Of a stretch of 12,300 nucleotides of DNA, positions 1 to 6,437 are shown piece by piece (positions within the stretch are counted from its first letter, which is position 1; every line of letters begins with the position of its first letter). The stretch lies in contig CALRYY010000123.1 of assembly GCA_943372515.1 (NCBI GenBank), forward strand, positions 1 through 12,300, written 5' to 3'. The stretch is from RAM1 sp943372515 (GTDB lineage Bacteria > Pseudomonadota > Gammaproteobacteria > Burkholderiales > Burkholderiaceae_C). Below the pieces are notes generated by a model. It searched no databases and was not told the DNA's origin. It worked only from the letters and a program-made list of their open reading frames with translations. The translations under genes and the position numbers were made by a program.

Positions 1-5
1 CACCC

Positions 6-77
6 GGCAATGCGCCTCTAAAGCGCTGAGCAGCGCAAGGCAGTCGCCGCAGGCGACCGCTTTAGTGAAGCGTTGCC
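6..77. repeat. Nested palindromic intergenic element
   Basis: A 20-base arm at 6-25 pairs imperfectly with 58-77: about 16 of 20 positions match, with an uninterrupted CTAAAGCG/CGCTTTAG core. Inside it sit two perfect small hairpins, GCGCT-GAGC-AGCGC (23-36) and GTCGCC-GCA-GGCGAC (43-57). The element lies about 50 bases past the stop of the patatin-like gene. It lacks a T-run, so it is not a classical intrinsic terminator on either strand. It could be a dispersed REP-like element or a 3'-end mRNA structure. No second copy is present in this window. The window edge may cut it. Confidence 0.55.
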
Positions 78-128
78 AGGGGTCCGCGCACGCCTTTGCC
101 GCGAGGTACAGCTGAGAAAGCGCACACA

Positions 129-1328
129 CTAAGACCCAGCAAAAAAAGACAACAACTCACTCTTGCGCGCAAACGCATCCTGCTCCCCCAGCGCCACCAG
201 CGCCTGCACAAAGCCGGGTTCGAACAGTAGGTAGCTGGCCAGCGCGCCTCCGCCACGCAACGCGCCCAGGCCCCCCAGCGCGTTGCGGATGGACGCGGGC
301 AACTCACCCACATGCGCCTGCGCCAACGCGTCCAGCGACTGCGACGGCTGGATGGCCAGCACCTCTACGCTGCGGTAGGGCAGCACGGCGGCTACTTCGC
401 GCGGCAACTGCTGCAGGGTGCGCGTCACGCGCTGGGCCTGCTCCACATCGGCCTGCAGCGTGTCGTGAAACACGCTGGCCATTGCGTGCCCCGCAATGCC
501 ACCCATGCCGGGGCTGCGCTCAGGCGCAGCGCCCGTGCCGGCAAAGCCTGAGCGCTGGGGCTGACCCACCCCCACCACCAACACCTTGTGCGCGCCCAGG
601 TGCATGGCCGGCGACAGCGGAGACACCTGGCGCATGGAGCCGTCGCCAAAATATTCGCGCCGCCCGTCCACCCACAGGGCCGTGGCCGGAAACAGGAACG
701 GGATGGCGCTGGACGCCATCAGGTGCTCGATGGTCAGGGGCTGGAATTCAGAGCGGCGCCCGGGGCGTTCCCAGCCATGCGCGCGTGCATCGCGAGCTGT
801 GTGGCAAAACGTCCAGTGCACGCCGCTGCTGTAGCTGGACGCGGTGACCGCCACCGCTTCAATGGCCTTGGTGCGCAATGACTCTTCAATGCCCGGCAGC
901 GAGATCGCGTGGTGCAGTGTGTCTACCAGCGGCATGTTGTTGAGGATGGCGCCCTGGCCGCGCATGTTGCGCCACAGGTTCAGCGCCGCTGCAAACCGGC
1001 TCATGCGCACCCAGCCGGGCACGCGCAGGTCGTACACATCGCGCGAACGCAGCCGCCCCCAGAACTGCCCCAGCTGGTCAAAGGCGGCCAGACCGGCCGT
1101 GGCCGAGCCGGCCAGGTAGGCCACGTTCAGCGCGCCGGCCGATGTGCCCACCAGCACCTGGAACGGGAAAGGCGCCGCCACAGCCGGATGCAGCTTGAGC
1201 ATGGCCGACAGCGCGCGCAGCACACCCACCTGGTAGGCCGTGCGCGCGCCGCCTCCCATCAGCACCAGCGCGTGCAGCGGGCGGTCGGGCCGTGTCAGCC
1301 CGGCATTCACGATGGTGGCCAGGCTCAA
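129..1328 (-). CDS. Patatin-like phospholipase family protein
   Basis: A 399-residue predicted serine acyl hydrolase of the patatin/RssA type, which would cleave acyl esters of (phospho)lipids. The Ser-Asp dyad motifs are visible: the oxyanion loop GGGAR at 25-29, the nucleophile elbow GTSAG at 61-65 with Ser63, and the catalytic Asp in DGS at 229-231 (the family more often has DGG or DGA). There is no obvious signal peptide or membrane segment, so it is probably cytoplasmic or peripheral on the inner membrane. The start is TTG (1328-1326), overlapping the TGA of the upstream DUF421 gene as TTGA. An AGGA motif six bases upstream of the TTG supports this start and implies translational coupling. 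The substrate and physiological role cannot be read from sequence. The family assignment is secure. Confidence 0.9.
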   Translation of the reverse strand: MSLATIVNAGLTRPDRPLHALVLMGGGARTAYQVGVLRALSAMLKLHPAVAAPFPFQVLVGTSAGALNVAYLAGSATAGLAAFDQLGQFWGRLRSRDVYDLRVPGWVRMSRFAAALNLWRNMRGQGAILNNMPLVDTLHHAISLPGIEESLRTKAIEAVAVTASSYSSGVHWTFCHTARDARAHGWERPGRRSEFQPLTIEHLMASSAIPFLFPATALWVDGRREYFGDGSMRQVSPLSPAMHLGAHKVLVVGVGQPQRSGFAGTGAAPERSPGMGGIAGHAMASVFHDTLQADVEQAQRVTRTLQQLPREVAAVLPYRSVEVLAIQPSQSLDALAQAHVGELPASIRNALGGLGALRGGGALASYLLFEPGFVQALVALGEQDAFARKSELLSFFAGS

Positions 1329-1816
1329 GGCGGGTCCTTTTTGCGGATGACGCTGATCTCGCCGTCGCTTTCCATCACGGCAAGCTTTACATCGGCCACC
1401 GATTCCACACCGGATTCGCGCAGCTTGGCCATGAGCTCGGGCAGCGAGATCAGCTCACGGCGCAGGTTGCGCCTCAGGATTCGGCCATCGCGTACCAGCG
1501 GCAGCGCTCGCGGCTCAACAAAGCGGCGCACTGCCTCCCAGCGGTAGGCTGACCAATCGAGCAGGTAGTTCCAGGCGGCAATGGTGCTCACCAGAATGAT
1601 GCCGTCAGTGACCGACTGGTAGCCGCCAGCCATGGCGTTTTGCGACGCGTCCGCAATCACAACCAGCAGCAGCACGTCAGCCATGGCCAGTGAGCCCACG
1701 TCGCGGCGCAGCACAAACCGCAGCAGCAAAAACAAAAACCAGTACATCAGCGTGCCACGCACGATGAGCTCGGCGGGGCTGACGGTAATGCGCAACAGGG
1801 ACTCAAAATCGGGCAT
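1325..1816 (-). CDS. DUF421/YetF-like membrane protein
   Basis: A 163-residue protein of the DUF421 (YetF/YcaP-like) family. Three hydrophobic segments lie at about 15-36, 43-60 and 69-89. They are followed by a soluble domain with the family-typical stretch LVRDGRILRRNLRRE (107-121) and a C-terminal strand VMESDGEISVI (147-157). The region RRDVGSLAMADVLLLVV (37-53) matches the conserved 'REL-x-LTPFDLV' area of the family. ATG at 1816-1814 is chosen because CAAGG sits about six bases upstream. An in-frame ATG at 1849 would add 11 residues and cannot be excluded. The gene is divergent from the MFS gene and overlaps the patatin-like gene, forming a likely two-gene operon. The family's biochemical role is not established; some members affect membrane or spore properties. 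Confidence 0.85.
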   Translation of the reverse strand: MPDFESLLRITVSPAELIVRGTLMYWFLFLLLRFVLRRDVGSLAMADVLLLVVIADASQNAMAGGYQSVTDGIILVSTIAAWNYLLDWSAYRWEAVRRFVEPRALPLVRDGRILRRNLRRELISLPELMAKLRESGVESVADVKLAVMESDGEISVIRKKDPP

Positions 1817-1898
1817 GGGCGGCCTTGCGTGCTGCAACGCGGCCAGCATAAACCACAGCCCTGCAGGCAGCACGGTATCGCGGCCCGGCTTAGACTCA

Positions 1899-3188
1899 GT
1901 GGCTTCTTTCACAGCCCCCGGGGCACCCTTGCAAACCCAACCTTTAGCCGGCGTGCCCGGCACGCTGTCGCGCCGTCGTGAACTGTGGCTGCTGTTCACC
2001 CTGGCCGGTATCCAGTTCACCCACATCCTGGACTTCATGATCATGATGCCGCTGGGACCGCAGTTCACGGTCCTGTTTGGCATTACCGATGCGCAGTTCG
2101 GCCTGCTGGTGTCCGCCTACACCCTGGCCGCTGGTGCGTCGGGGCTGGCCGCGTCCACCTATATCGACCGGTTCAGCCGCAAGCGCCTGATGCTGACGCT
2201 ATATGTGCTGTTTGCCCTGGCCACGCTGGCCTGCGGGCTGGCGCAGGGGTACGCCGCATTGATGGCCGCGCGCATCGCCGCCGGCGTGTTTGGCGGGGTG
2301 CTGTCGGCGCTGAGCCAGACCATCGTGGGCGATGTGATCCCGTTCGAGCGCCGCGGCCGCGCCATGGGCATCGTCATGACGTCGTTCTCGGTTTCTACCG
2401 TGGCGGGCGTGCCGCTGGGGCTGTTCCTGGCCGCGCACCTGAACTGGCATGCGCCTTTCTTCGGCATTGCGGCGCTGTGCGCCATCCTCGCGGTGTTTGC
2501 CGCGCTGACACTGCCCGTACTGGATGCCCACCTGGACCGCGCCGGGCGGCCGTCCACCTGGGGCGGCATCCGCCAGGTGCTGGCGGACCGCAACCACCAG
2601 AAAGCGTTCCTGTTCTCTGCGATGCTCATGTTTGCGGGCTTCACGATCATTCCCTACATCACCATCTTCATGCAGTCCAACGCCGGGTTGCGTGCGGACC
2701 AGGTGCCGTATGTGTACCTGTGCGGTGGCGTCGTCACGCTGTTTTCGGCGCGCTGGTTCGGCCGCATGACCGACCGGGTGGGCAAGGTGCAGACGTTTCG
2801 CCGCGTTGCGGTGGCTGCGCTGTTTCCCATGGTGGCCATCACATTGCTGGGGCAAGTGCCGCTGGTGGTGGTCTTTGCCGTGTCCACGTTGCTGTTCATG
2901 TGCCTGAGCGGGCGGATGATTCCCGGCATGGCCATCCTGACGTCGGCGGCCAACCCGGCGCTGCGCGGCACGTTCATGACGCTCAACGCGTCGGTTCAGT
3001 CCGCAGGCATGGGCATGGCTGCGTTTGTCGGCGGCCAGCTGATCAGCCGGGACGCGCAGGGCCAGGTGCAAAACTACTGGATGGCGGCCTGTGTGGGCGT
3101 GTGCGCATCGTTCGTTGCCATGTGGCTGGCGGGCAAATTGACCCTGCACGGCGCTGTGGCAACGCCCGTCGTTGCCGGGAAAACCTGA
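1899..3188 (+). CDS. MFS transporter, AraJ/Bcr-type efflux permease
   Basis: A major facilitator superfamily protein of about 429 residues with twelve predicted hydrophobic helices in two halves. The MFS motif A is clear between helices 2 and 3: DRFSRKRLM, residues 90-98 from the chosen start. A charged N-terminal stretch LSRRREL precedes helix 1. It resembles COG2814-type drug or sugar efflux proteins; the substrate and direction are unknown. The start is uncertain: the frame is open far upstream with no good ribosome-binding site. GTG at 1899 gives a sensible length and clears the divergent DUF421 gene; TTG 1929 and GTG 1953 are alternatives. ATG 1815 would overlap the DUF421 start codon on the opposite strand and is less likely. 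No transcription factor lies beside it. Confidence 0.85.
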   Translation: MASFTAPGAPLQTQPLAGVPGTLSRRRELWLLFTLAGIQFTHILDFMIMMPLGPQFTVLFGITDAQFGLLVSAYTLAAGASGLAASTYIDRFSRKRLMLTLYVLFALATLACGLAQGYAALMAARIAAGVFGGVLSALSQTIVGDVIPFERRGRAMGIVMTSFSVSTVAGVPLGLFLAAHLNWHAPFFGIAALCAILAVFAALTLPVLDAHLDRAGRPSTWGGIRQVLADRNHQKAFLFSAMLMFAGFTIIPYITIFMQSNAGLRADQVPYVYLCGGVVTLFSARWFGRMTDRVGKVQTFRRVAVAALFPMVAITLLGQVPLVVVFAVSTLLFMCLSGRMIPGMAILTSAANPALRGTFMTLNASVQSAGMGMAAFVGGQLISRDAQGQVQNYWMAACVGVCASFVAMWLAGKLTLHGAVATPVVAGKT

Positions 3189-3283
3189 AGCTTTTCAAGC
3201 ACTTGGGGGTCGGGGCGACAAAGGGTTTCATTTTTGCTGCAGTGCACTGACGGAAATCAATTGCATTTGGCGGGCGACGGGCG

Positions 3284-3298
3284 CATAGTGAATTGACG
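3284..3298 (+). promoter_or_regulatory. Candidate promoter elements upstream of hpf
   Basis: The 191-base gap between the MFS gene and hpf holds only weak sigma-70-like motifs. CATAGT at 3284-3289 lies 17 bases after TTGCAT (3261-3266). A TTGACG hexamer at 3293-3298 has no convincing -10 partner. I see no clear sigma-54 GG-N10-GC motif and no T-rich terminator for the MFS gene. hpf must have a promoter here or be read from the MFS transcript; the sequence does not decide. Confidence 0.2.
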
Positions 3299-3379
3299 TT
3301 CAAGGAATCCGAGTTCGCAGGTTGCCCAGCCGCTACAGGGCAGCCCGTATCAACCCAAGTGAGCAACAGGAGGCTACAC

Positions 3380-3709
3380 ATGAACTTGACGATCAGCGGT
3401 CATCACCTCGAAGTTACCCCGGCACTCAACAATTACGTCAAGACCAAGCTCGATCGGATCACCCGCCACTTTGACCAGGTAGTCGACATCAAAGTCCTGC
3501 TCACGGTTGAAAAGCAAAAGGAAAAGGAACGACGACAGCGCGCTGAATGCAACATCCACGTCAAGGGCAGCGACCTGTTTGCAGAAAGCTCACACGCTGA
3601 CCTCTACGCCGCTGTCGATGACCTGGTCGACAAGCTGGACCGCCAGGTGGTGCGCCACAAGGATCGCCTGCAGGACCACCATCACGGCACAGCCAAGCGC
3701 CTGATGTAA
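3380..3709 (+). CDS. hpf: Ribosome hibernation promoting factor (S30AE)
   Basis: A 109-residue protein of the HPF/RaiA (S30AE) family. It binds the 30S decoding region of idle ribosomes and promotes inactive 100S dimers in stationary phase. The whole protein is the S30AE domain: MNLTISGHHLEVTPAL at the start, the helix YVKTKLDRITRHFDQV (19-34), the strand region around VEKQKEKERRQRAE, and DLYAAVDDLVDKLDRQV (75-91). It lacks the C-terminal dimerisation domain of the long form, so it is a short HPF. The start is firmly set by an AGGAGG ribosome-binding site at 3369-3374. It is followed immediately by a strong terminator, so it is probably transcribed apart from ptsN. In many proteobacteria hpf sits directly behind rpoN; here an MFS gene precedes it. 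The C-terminus is His-rich (DHHHG). Confidence 0.95.
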   Translation: MNLTISGHHLEVTPALNNYVKTKLDRITRHFDQVVDIKVLLTVEKQKEKERRQRAECNIHVKGSDLFAESSHADLYAAVDDLVDKLDRQVVRHKDRLQDHHHGTAKRLM

Positions 3710-3732
3710 CACCGGCGCTACACTGCCGCGCG

Positions 3733-3755
3733 GCCGCCTCCCAGGCGGCTTTTTT
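3733..3755 (+). terminator. Intrinsic terminator after hpf
   Basis: A perfect 7-bp GC-rich stem, GCCGCCT (3733-3739) and AGGCGGC (3743-3749), with a three-base loop (CCC). Six T residues follow (3750-3755). It begins 23 bases after the hpf stop codon and separates hpf from ptsN-hprK. Confidence 0.93.
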
Positions 3756-3793
3756 GTGGCTGCTGCAACGGCCCGTCGCTGCTGTTACACAAA

Positions 3794-3824
3794 TTGTTGC
3801 ACTGCACGCAAGCGAGTGCATAAT
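3794..3824 (+). promoter_or_regulatory. Candidate ptsN promoter with dyad
   Basis: A CATAAT hexamer at 3819-3824 matches five of six -10 positions. Possible -35 hexamers are TTGTTG (3794-3799, 19-base spacing) or TTGCAC (3797-3802, 16-base spacing). A perfect inverted repeat, TGCACT (3798-3803) and AGTGCA (3815-3820), lies across the spacer and could be an operator. Transcription starting 6-8 bases after the -10 would give a leader of fewer than ten bases before the ATG at 3838, which has no clear ribosome-binding site. The terminator just upstream supports the need for a promoter here. Confidence 0.5.
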
Positions 3825-3837
3825 CTGTGACCCGACC

Positions 3838-4305
3838 ATGAATCGCCTCGCGTCCATCCTGCCCGCCACCCAGGTATTGGTGAGCGTTGATGCCACCAGC
3901 AAGAAGCGCGCTTTTGAAGAAGCGGGCCTTCTCTTTGAGAACTTGCATGGCCTGAGCAGGGCGCTGATCACCGACAGCCTGTTTGCCCGTGAACGGCTGG
4001 GCTCCACCGGCCTCGGTCATGGCGTGGCCATTCCTCATGGCCGCATCAAGGGGCTGAAGGCCCCCATGGCCGCTGTGTTCCAGCTGGCCCAACCCATTGG
4101 TTTTGACGCACCCGACGAGCAACCCGTCGCTTTGCTGATCTTCCTGCTGGTGCCCGAAGCCGCCACGCAAAAGCACCTTGAAATCCTGTCCGAAATTGCC
4201 GAACTGCTGAGCGACGCACCGCTGCGCGAAAAGATCAAGGCCAGCGGCGACGCCACCGAGTTGCACGGCATGATCGCCACGTGGCAGTCCGCCCAGCCCG
4301 CCTGA
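3838..4305 (+). CDS. ptsN: PTS EIIA-Ntr, nitrogen regulatory protein
   Basis: A 155-residue cytoplasmic EIIA-Ntr. This protein is the end phospho-acceptor of the nitrogen PTS (PtsP/EI to HPr/NPr to EIIA-Ntr) and regulates potassium, nitrogen and envelope functions rather than moving sugar. The active-site signature is GLGHGVAIPHGR, with the phosphorylatable His67. The EIIA fold follows: VFQLAQPIGFDAPD, then LLIFLLVPEAATQKHLEILSEIAELL. The length is normal for the family. ATG 3838 is chosen because the homologous N-terminus MNRLASIL begins there; the open frame upstream contains the hpf terminator and the candidate promoter. hprK follows after 27 bases and is probably co-transcribed. HPr kinase next to EIIA-Ntr suggests that HPr-Ser phosphorylation gates phosphate flow to PtsN. 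Confidence 0.95.
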   Translation: MNRLASILPATQVLVSVDATSKKRAFEEAGLLFENLHGLSRALITDSLFARERLGSTGLGHGVAIPHGRIKGLKAPMAAVFQLAQPIGFDAPDEQPVALLIFLLVPEAATQKHLEILSEIAELLSDAPLREKIKASGDATELHGMIATWQSAQPA

Positions 4306-4332
4306 GCCGGCCCCAGTTGCCCGTAACCGTTC

Positions 4333-5280
4333 GTGAAACCCACCGTCGTCAGCGCCGACGTCCTGTTTGAAGACCATCGCGCGCAGCTTCGCTGGGAATG
4401 GATCGCGGGCCTGGGCGCTTCGGAGCGCCGGTTTGATGAGGTGGCCATCCGCGCCGCACGGTCGGGCGCTGACCTGGTGGGTTACCTCAATTACATCCAC
4501 CCCTACCGTGTGCAGATCCTGGGCGAGCGTGAAGTCGCCTACCTGACCAACGCCACACCTGAAGACTGCGCGCGGCGCATTTCGCGCATCGTCACGCTGG
4601 AGCCGCCGGTGCTGATCCTGGCTGACGGCCAGGTCGCGCCCGACGCGCTGATTTCCATGTGCGAACGCGCGCAGATACCCATGTTTGCCACGCATGAATC
4701 GTCAGCCTTTGTGATTGACGTGCTGCGTGCCTACCTGTCCAAGCATTTTGCCGACCGCACCTCGATGCACGGTGTGTTCATGGACATCCTGGGCCTGGGT
4801 GTGATGATCACCGGCGAGTCCGGCCTGGGCAAGAGCGAGCTGGGCCTGGAGCTGATCTCGCGCGGCAACGGCCTGGTGGCTGACGACGCGGTGGACCTGT
4901 ACCGCATCAACCAGACCACCATCGAGGGTCGCTGCCCCGAGCTTTTGCAAAACCTGCTGGAAGTGCGAGGCATCGGCCTGCTGGACATCCGCGCGATCTT
5001 TGGTGAGACGGCGGTGCGCCGCAAGATGCGCCTGAAGCTCATCGTGCACCTGGTGCGCCGCGAAACGCTGGAGCGCGAGTACGAACGCCTGCCCTACGAG
5101 CCGCTCACCCAGGACGTGCTGGGCATCCCGGTGCGCAAGGCTGTGATCCAGGTGGTGGCCGGGCGCAACATTGCCGTGCTGGTCGAAGCGGCCGTGCGCA
5201 ACACCATCCTGCAATTGCGCGGTGTGGACACTTATCAAGAGTTTGTAGAGCGCCACCGCAAGGCGATGGAGAACGGGTAG
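4333..5280 (+). CDS. hprK: HPr kinase/phosphorylase
   Basis: A 315-residue bifunctional enzyme that phosphorylates HPr on the regulatory serine with ATP or pyrophosphate and reverses this by phosphorolysis. The N-terminal domain covers about 1-130. The C-terminal kinase domain carries the conserved His146 (MHGVFMDILGLGV), a Walker A loop GESGLGKS (161-168), the VADD acidic pair (183-186) and the HprK signature LEVRGIGLLDIRAIFG (209-224). A GRN element (near 277-279) follows. All expected catalytic features are present. The start is GTG with no clear ribosome-binding site, consistent with coupling to ptsN 27 bases upstream. In betaproteobacteria this enzyme belongs to an incomplete PTS that is regulatory rather than transporting. 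It is convergent with fur, and the gap is filled by a 76-bp palindromic repeat. Confidence 0.96.
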   Translation: MKPTVVSADVLFEDHRAQLRWEWIAGLGASERRFDEVAIRAARSGADLVGYLNYIHPYRVQILGEREVAYLTNATPEDCARRISRIVTLEPPVLILADGQVAPDALISMCERAQIPMFATHESSAFVIDVLRAYLSKHFADRTSMHGVFMDILGLGVMITGESGLGKSELGLELISRGNGLVADDAVDLYRINQTTIEGRCPELLQNLLEVRGIGLLDIRAIFGETAVRRKMRLKLIVHLVRRETLEREYERLPYEPLTQDVLGIPVRKAVIQVVAGRNIAVLVEAAVRNTILQLRGVDTYQEFVERHRKAMENG

Positions 5281-5294
5281 GCTATTTGCCAGTG

Positions 5295-5370
5295 CCACCG
5301 CGGAACCGGCTCTGCCGGGCCGCTGGTGGCGCCCCCCTTGGGGGGAGGCGCCGAAGGCGCTTCGGGGGGG
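5295..5370 (+). repeat. 76-bp palindromic dispersed repeat, copy 1
   Basis: This 76-base GC-rich element fills the gap between the convergent hprK and fur genes and ends on the base before the fur stop codon. It recurs in opposite orientation at 11095-11170 with about 71 of 76 identical positions. It contains CCGCGG, a CCGGC-TCT-GCCGG hairpin, a CCCCCCTTGGGGGG palindrome flanked by GGCGCC on both sides, and a GGCGC/GCGCC-rich tail ending in seven G residues. It could form strong structure in both transcripts and might help end transcription of both genes, but there is no T-run. Confidence 0.85.
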
Positions 5371-5787
5371 TTACTTATTCGAGCAACTGGCGCACAGGCC
5401 GTAGAGGGACATGGCGTGGTCCTGCAGGATCCAGCCTTTGGCCTTGGACACGATCTGCTGGCGCTTTTCGATCTCGGCGTCGTAAAACTCCTCAACCCGC
5501 CCGCACGACGTGCACACCAGGTGGTCGTGATGCTGGCCTTCGTTGAGCTCGTAAACCGCCTTGCCGCTTTCAAAGTGGCTGCGGCTCAAAATGCCCGCCT
5601 GCTCAAACTGCGTGAGTACGCGGTACACGGTGGCCAGGCCGATGTCAGAGCGCTCGACCAGCAGCACGCGAAACACGTCCTCGGCCGTCATGTGGCGTTG
5701 GGCGCCTTTCTGGAAAACGTCAAGGATTTTCAGGCGCGGCAGCGTGGCCTTCAGGCCCGTGCTTTTGAGTTCGTCGATGTTGGACAT
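5371..5787 (-). CDS. fur: Ferric uptake regulator Fur
   Basis: A 138-residue iron-responsive repressor. With Fe(II) it dimerises and binds Fur boxes to shut off siderophore and iron-uptake genes. The N-terminal winged helix covers about 1-83; recognition-helix residues ATVYRVLTQFEQAGI (52-66) and the LKATLPRLKIL start are typical. The metal-site motif HHDHLVC is at 86-92 and the two structural-zinc pairs are Cys92/Cys95 and Cys132/Cys135. Length and motifs match canonical Fur rather than Zur or PerR. ATG at 5787-5785 has an AGAAAG motif about seven bases upstream. It is divergent from bamE, the fur-omlA arrangement known in other proteobacteria. I could not find a convincing Fur box in the shared 85-base promoter region. 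Confidence 0.97.
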   Translation of the reverse strand: MSNIDELKSTGLKATLPRLKILDVFQKGAQRHMTAEDVFRVLLVERSDIGLATVYRVLTQFEQAGILSRSHFESGKAVYELNEGQHHDHLVCTSCGRVEEFYDAEIEKRQQIVSKAKGWILQDHAMSLYGLCASCSNK

Positions 5788-5836
5788 GGCGGTCTTTCTG
5801 CTGCCGCGGCGGGGCCGCCCCGCGCCATCCAGCCGC

Positions 5837-5854
5837 TACAATGGGCCGATCATA
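5837..5854. promoter_or_regulatory. Overlapping candidate fur and bamE -10 motifs
   Basis: The 85-base gap between the fur and bamE starts carries TACAAT (5837-5842, plus strand, five of six -10 positions) toward bamE. TATGAT on the minus strand (5854-5849, five of six) faces fur. Neither has a good -35 hexamer at 16-18 bases. The two motifs lie only six bases apart, so the divergent polymerases would compete. A GC hairpin, GCGGGG-CCG-CCCCGC (5809-5823), would lie in the fur leader. Confidence 0.35.
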
Positions 5855-5872
5855 TCGCTACCCATCCACCCC

Positions 5873-6427
5873 ATGTCTGCTATCTCCTTTCGCCGGACCT
5901 GCCTGGGCGTGACCGCCGTGGCTTGCGCCGTGCTGGCCGGTTGCGGCAGCCTGGACAGCATGACCCGCAACTTTGCGGGCAGCCTGGCGCCCTACAAAGT
6001 CGAGGTCGTGCAGGGCAACTTTGTGTCCAAGGAACAGGTCGATGCGCTCAAGCCCGGCATGACCCGCCTGCAGGTGCGCGACATCCTGGGTACGCCGCTT
6101 TTGACCAGCGTGTTCCACGCTGACCGCTGGGACTACGTGTTCACGCTCAAGCGCCCCGGCGCTGAATCCCAGTTGCGCAAGTTCGCAGTGTTCTTCAAGG
6201 GCGATGCGCTGGAGCGTTCCGAGGGTGACGCCATGCCCAGCGAGGCCGAATTTGTTGCCCGCCTGGACAGCCGCCGCAAGACCGCCAAGGTGCCGGTGCT
6301 GGAGGCGTCCGAGGAAAGTCTGAAGGCGTTCGCCGGCAAACCTGACGCCGAGCCGGCAGCCGTCGTGCCCGGCGCAACGGCGCCGGTGCCAGTAACCTAC
6401 CCTCCGCTTGAAGCGCCTGCGCGCTGA
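5873..6427 (+). CDS. bamE: Outer membrane assembly lipoprotein BamE
   Basis: A 184-residue lipoprotein of the BamE/SmpA/OmlA family, an accessory subunit of the BAM complex that inserts beta-barrel proteins into the outer membrane. The signal peptide (residues 1-23: Arg7/Arg8, then a hydrophobic run) ends in lipobox LAGC with Cys24. The BamE core spans about 43-118, with the hallmark stretches VQGNFVSKEQVDALKPGMT (46-64), QVRDILGTPLL (67-77) and FHADRWDYVF (81-90). The E. coli protein is about 113 residues; here there is an extra C-terminal tail of about 60 residues, rich in Ala and Pro towards its end. ATG 5873 is chosen because it gives an intact signal peptide; no ribosome-binding site is obvious. 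dapB starts 10 bases after its stop. Confidence 0.93.
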   Translation: MSAISFRRTCLGVTAVACAVLAGCGSLDSMTRNFAGSLAPYKVEVVQGNFVSKEQVDALKPGMTRLQVRDILGTPLLTSVFHADRWDYVFTLKRPGAESQLRKFAVFFKGDALERSEGDAMPSEAEFVARLDSRRKTAKVPVLEASEESLKAFAGKPDAEPAAVVPGATAPVPVTYPPLEAPAR

Positions 6428-6437
6428 GGTGGCCGCG

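Noticed and set aside
1632..1898. N-terminal extension of the MFS protein to ATG 1632
   Set aside because: It would be antisense to the conserved DUF421 membrane region and has no homology-like features; the frame is just open by chance.
1985..3250. Plus-strand frame of 421 codons overlapping the MFS gene
   Set aside because: It is in another frame of a well-supported transporter; its product is Arg/His/Gly-rich without membrane helices or motifs.
5295..5370. Repeat copy 1 as a classical bidirectional intrinsic terminator for hprK and fur
   Set aside because: The hairpins are strong, but there is no T-run on either strand; a role in termination remains possible but is not supported directly.
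5788..5872. Fur box in the fur/bamE intergenic region
   Set aside because: Only a short GATATGATC-like stretch is present (around 5847-5855); it does not approach a 19-bp Fur box.
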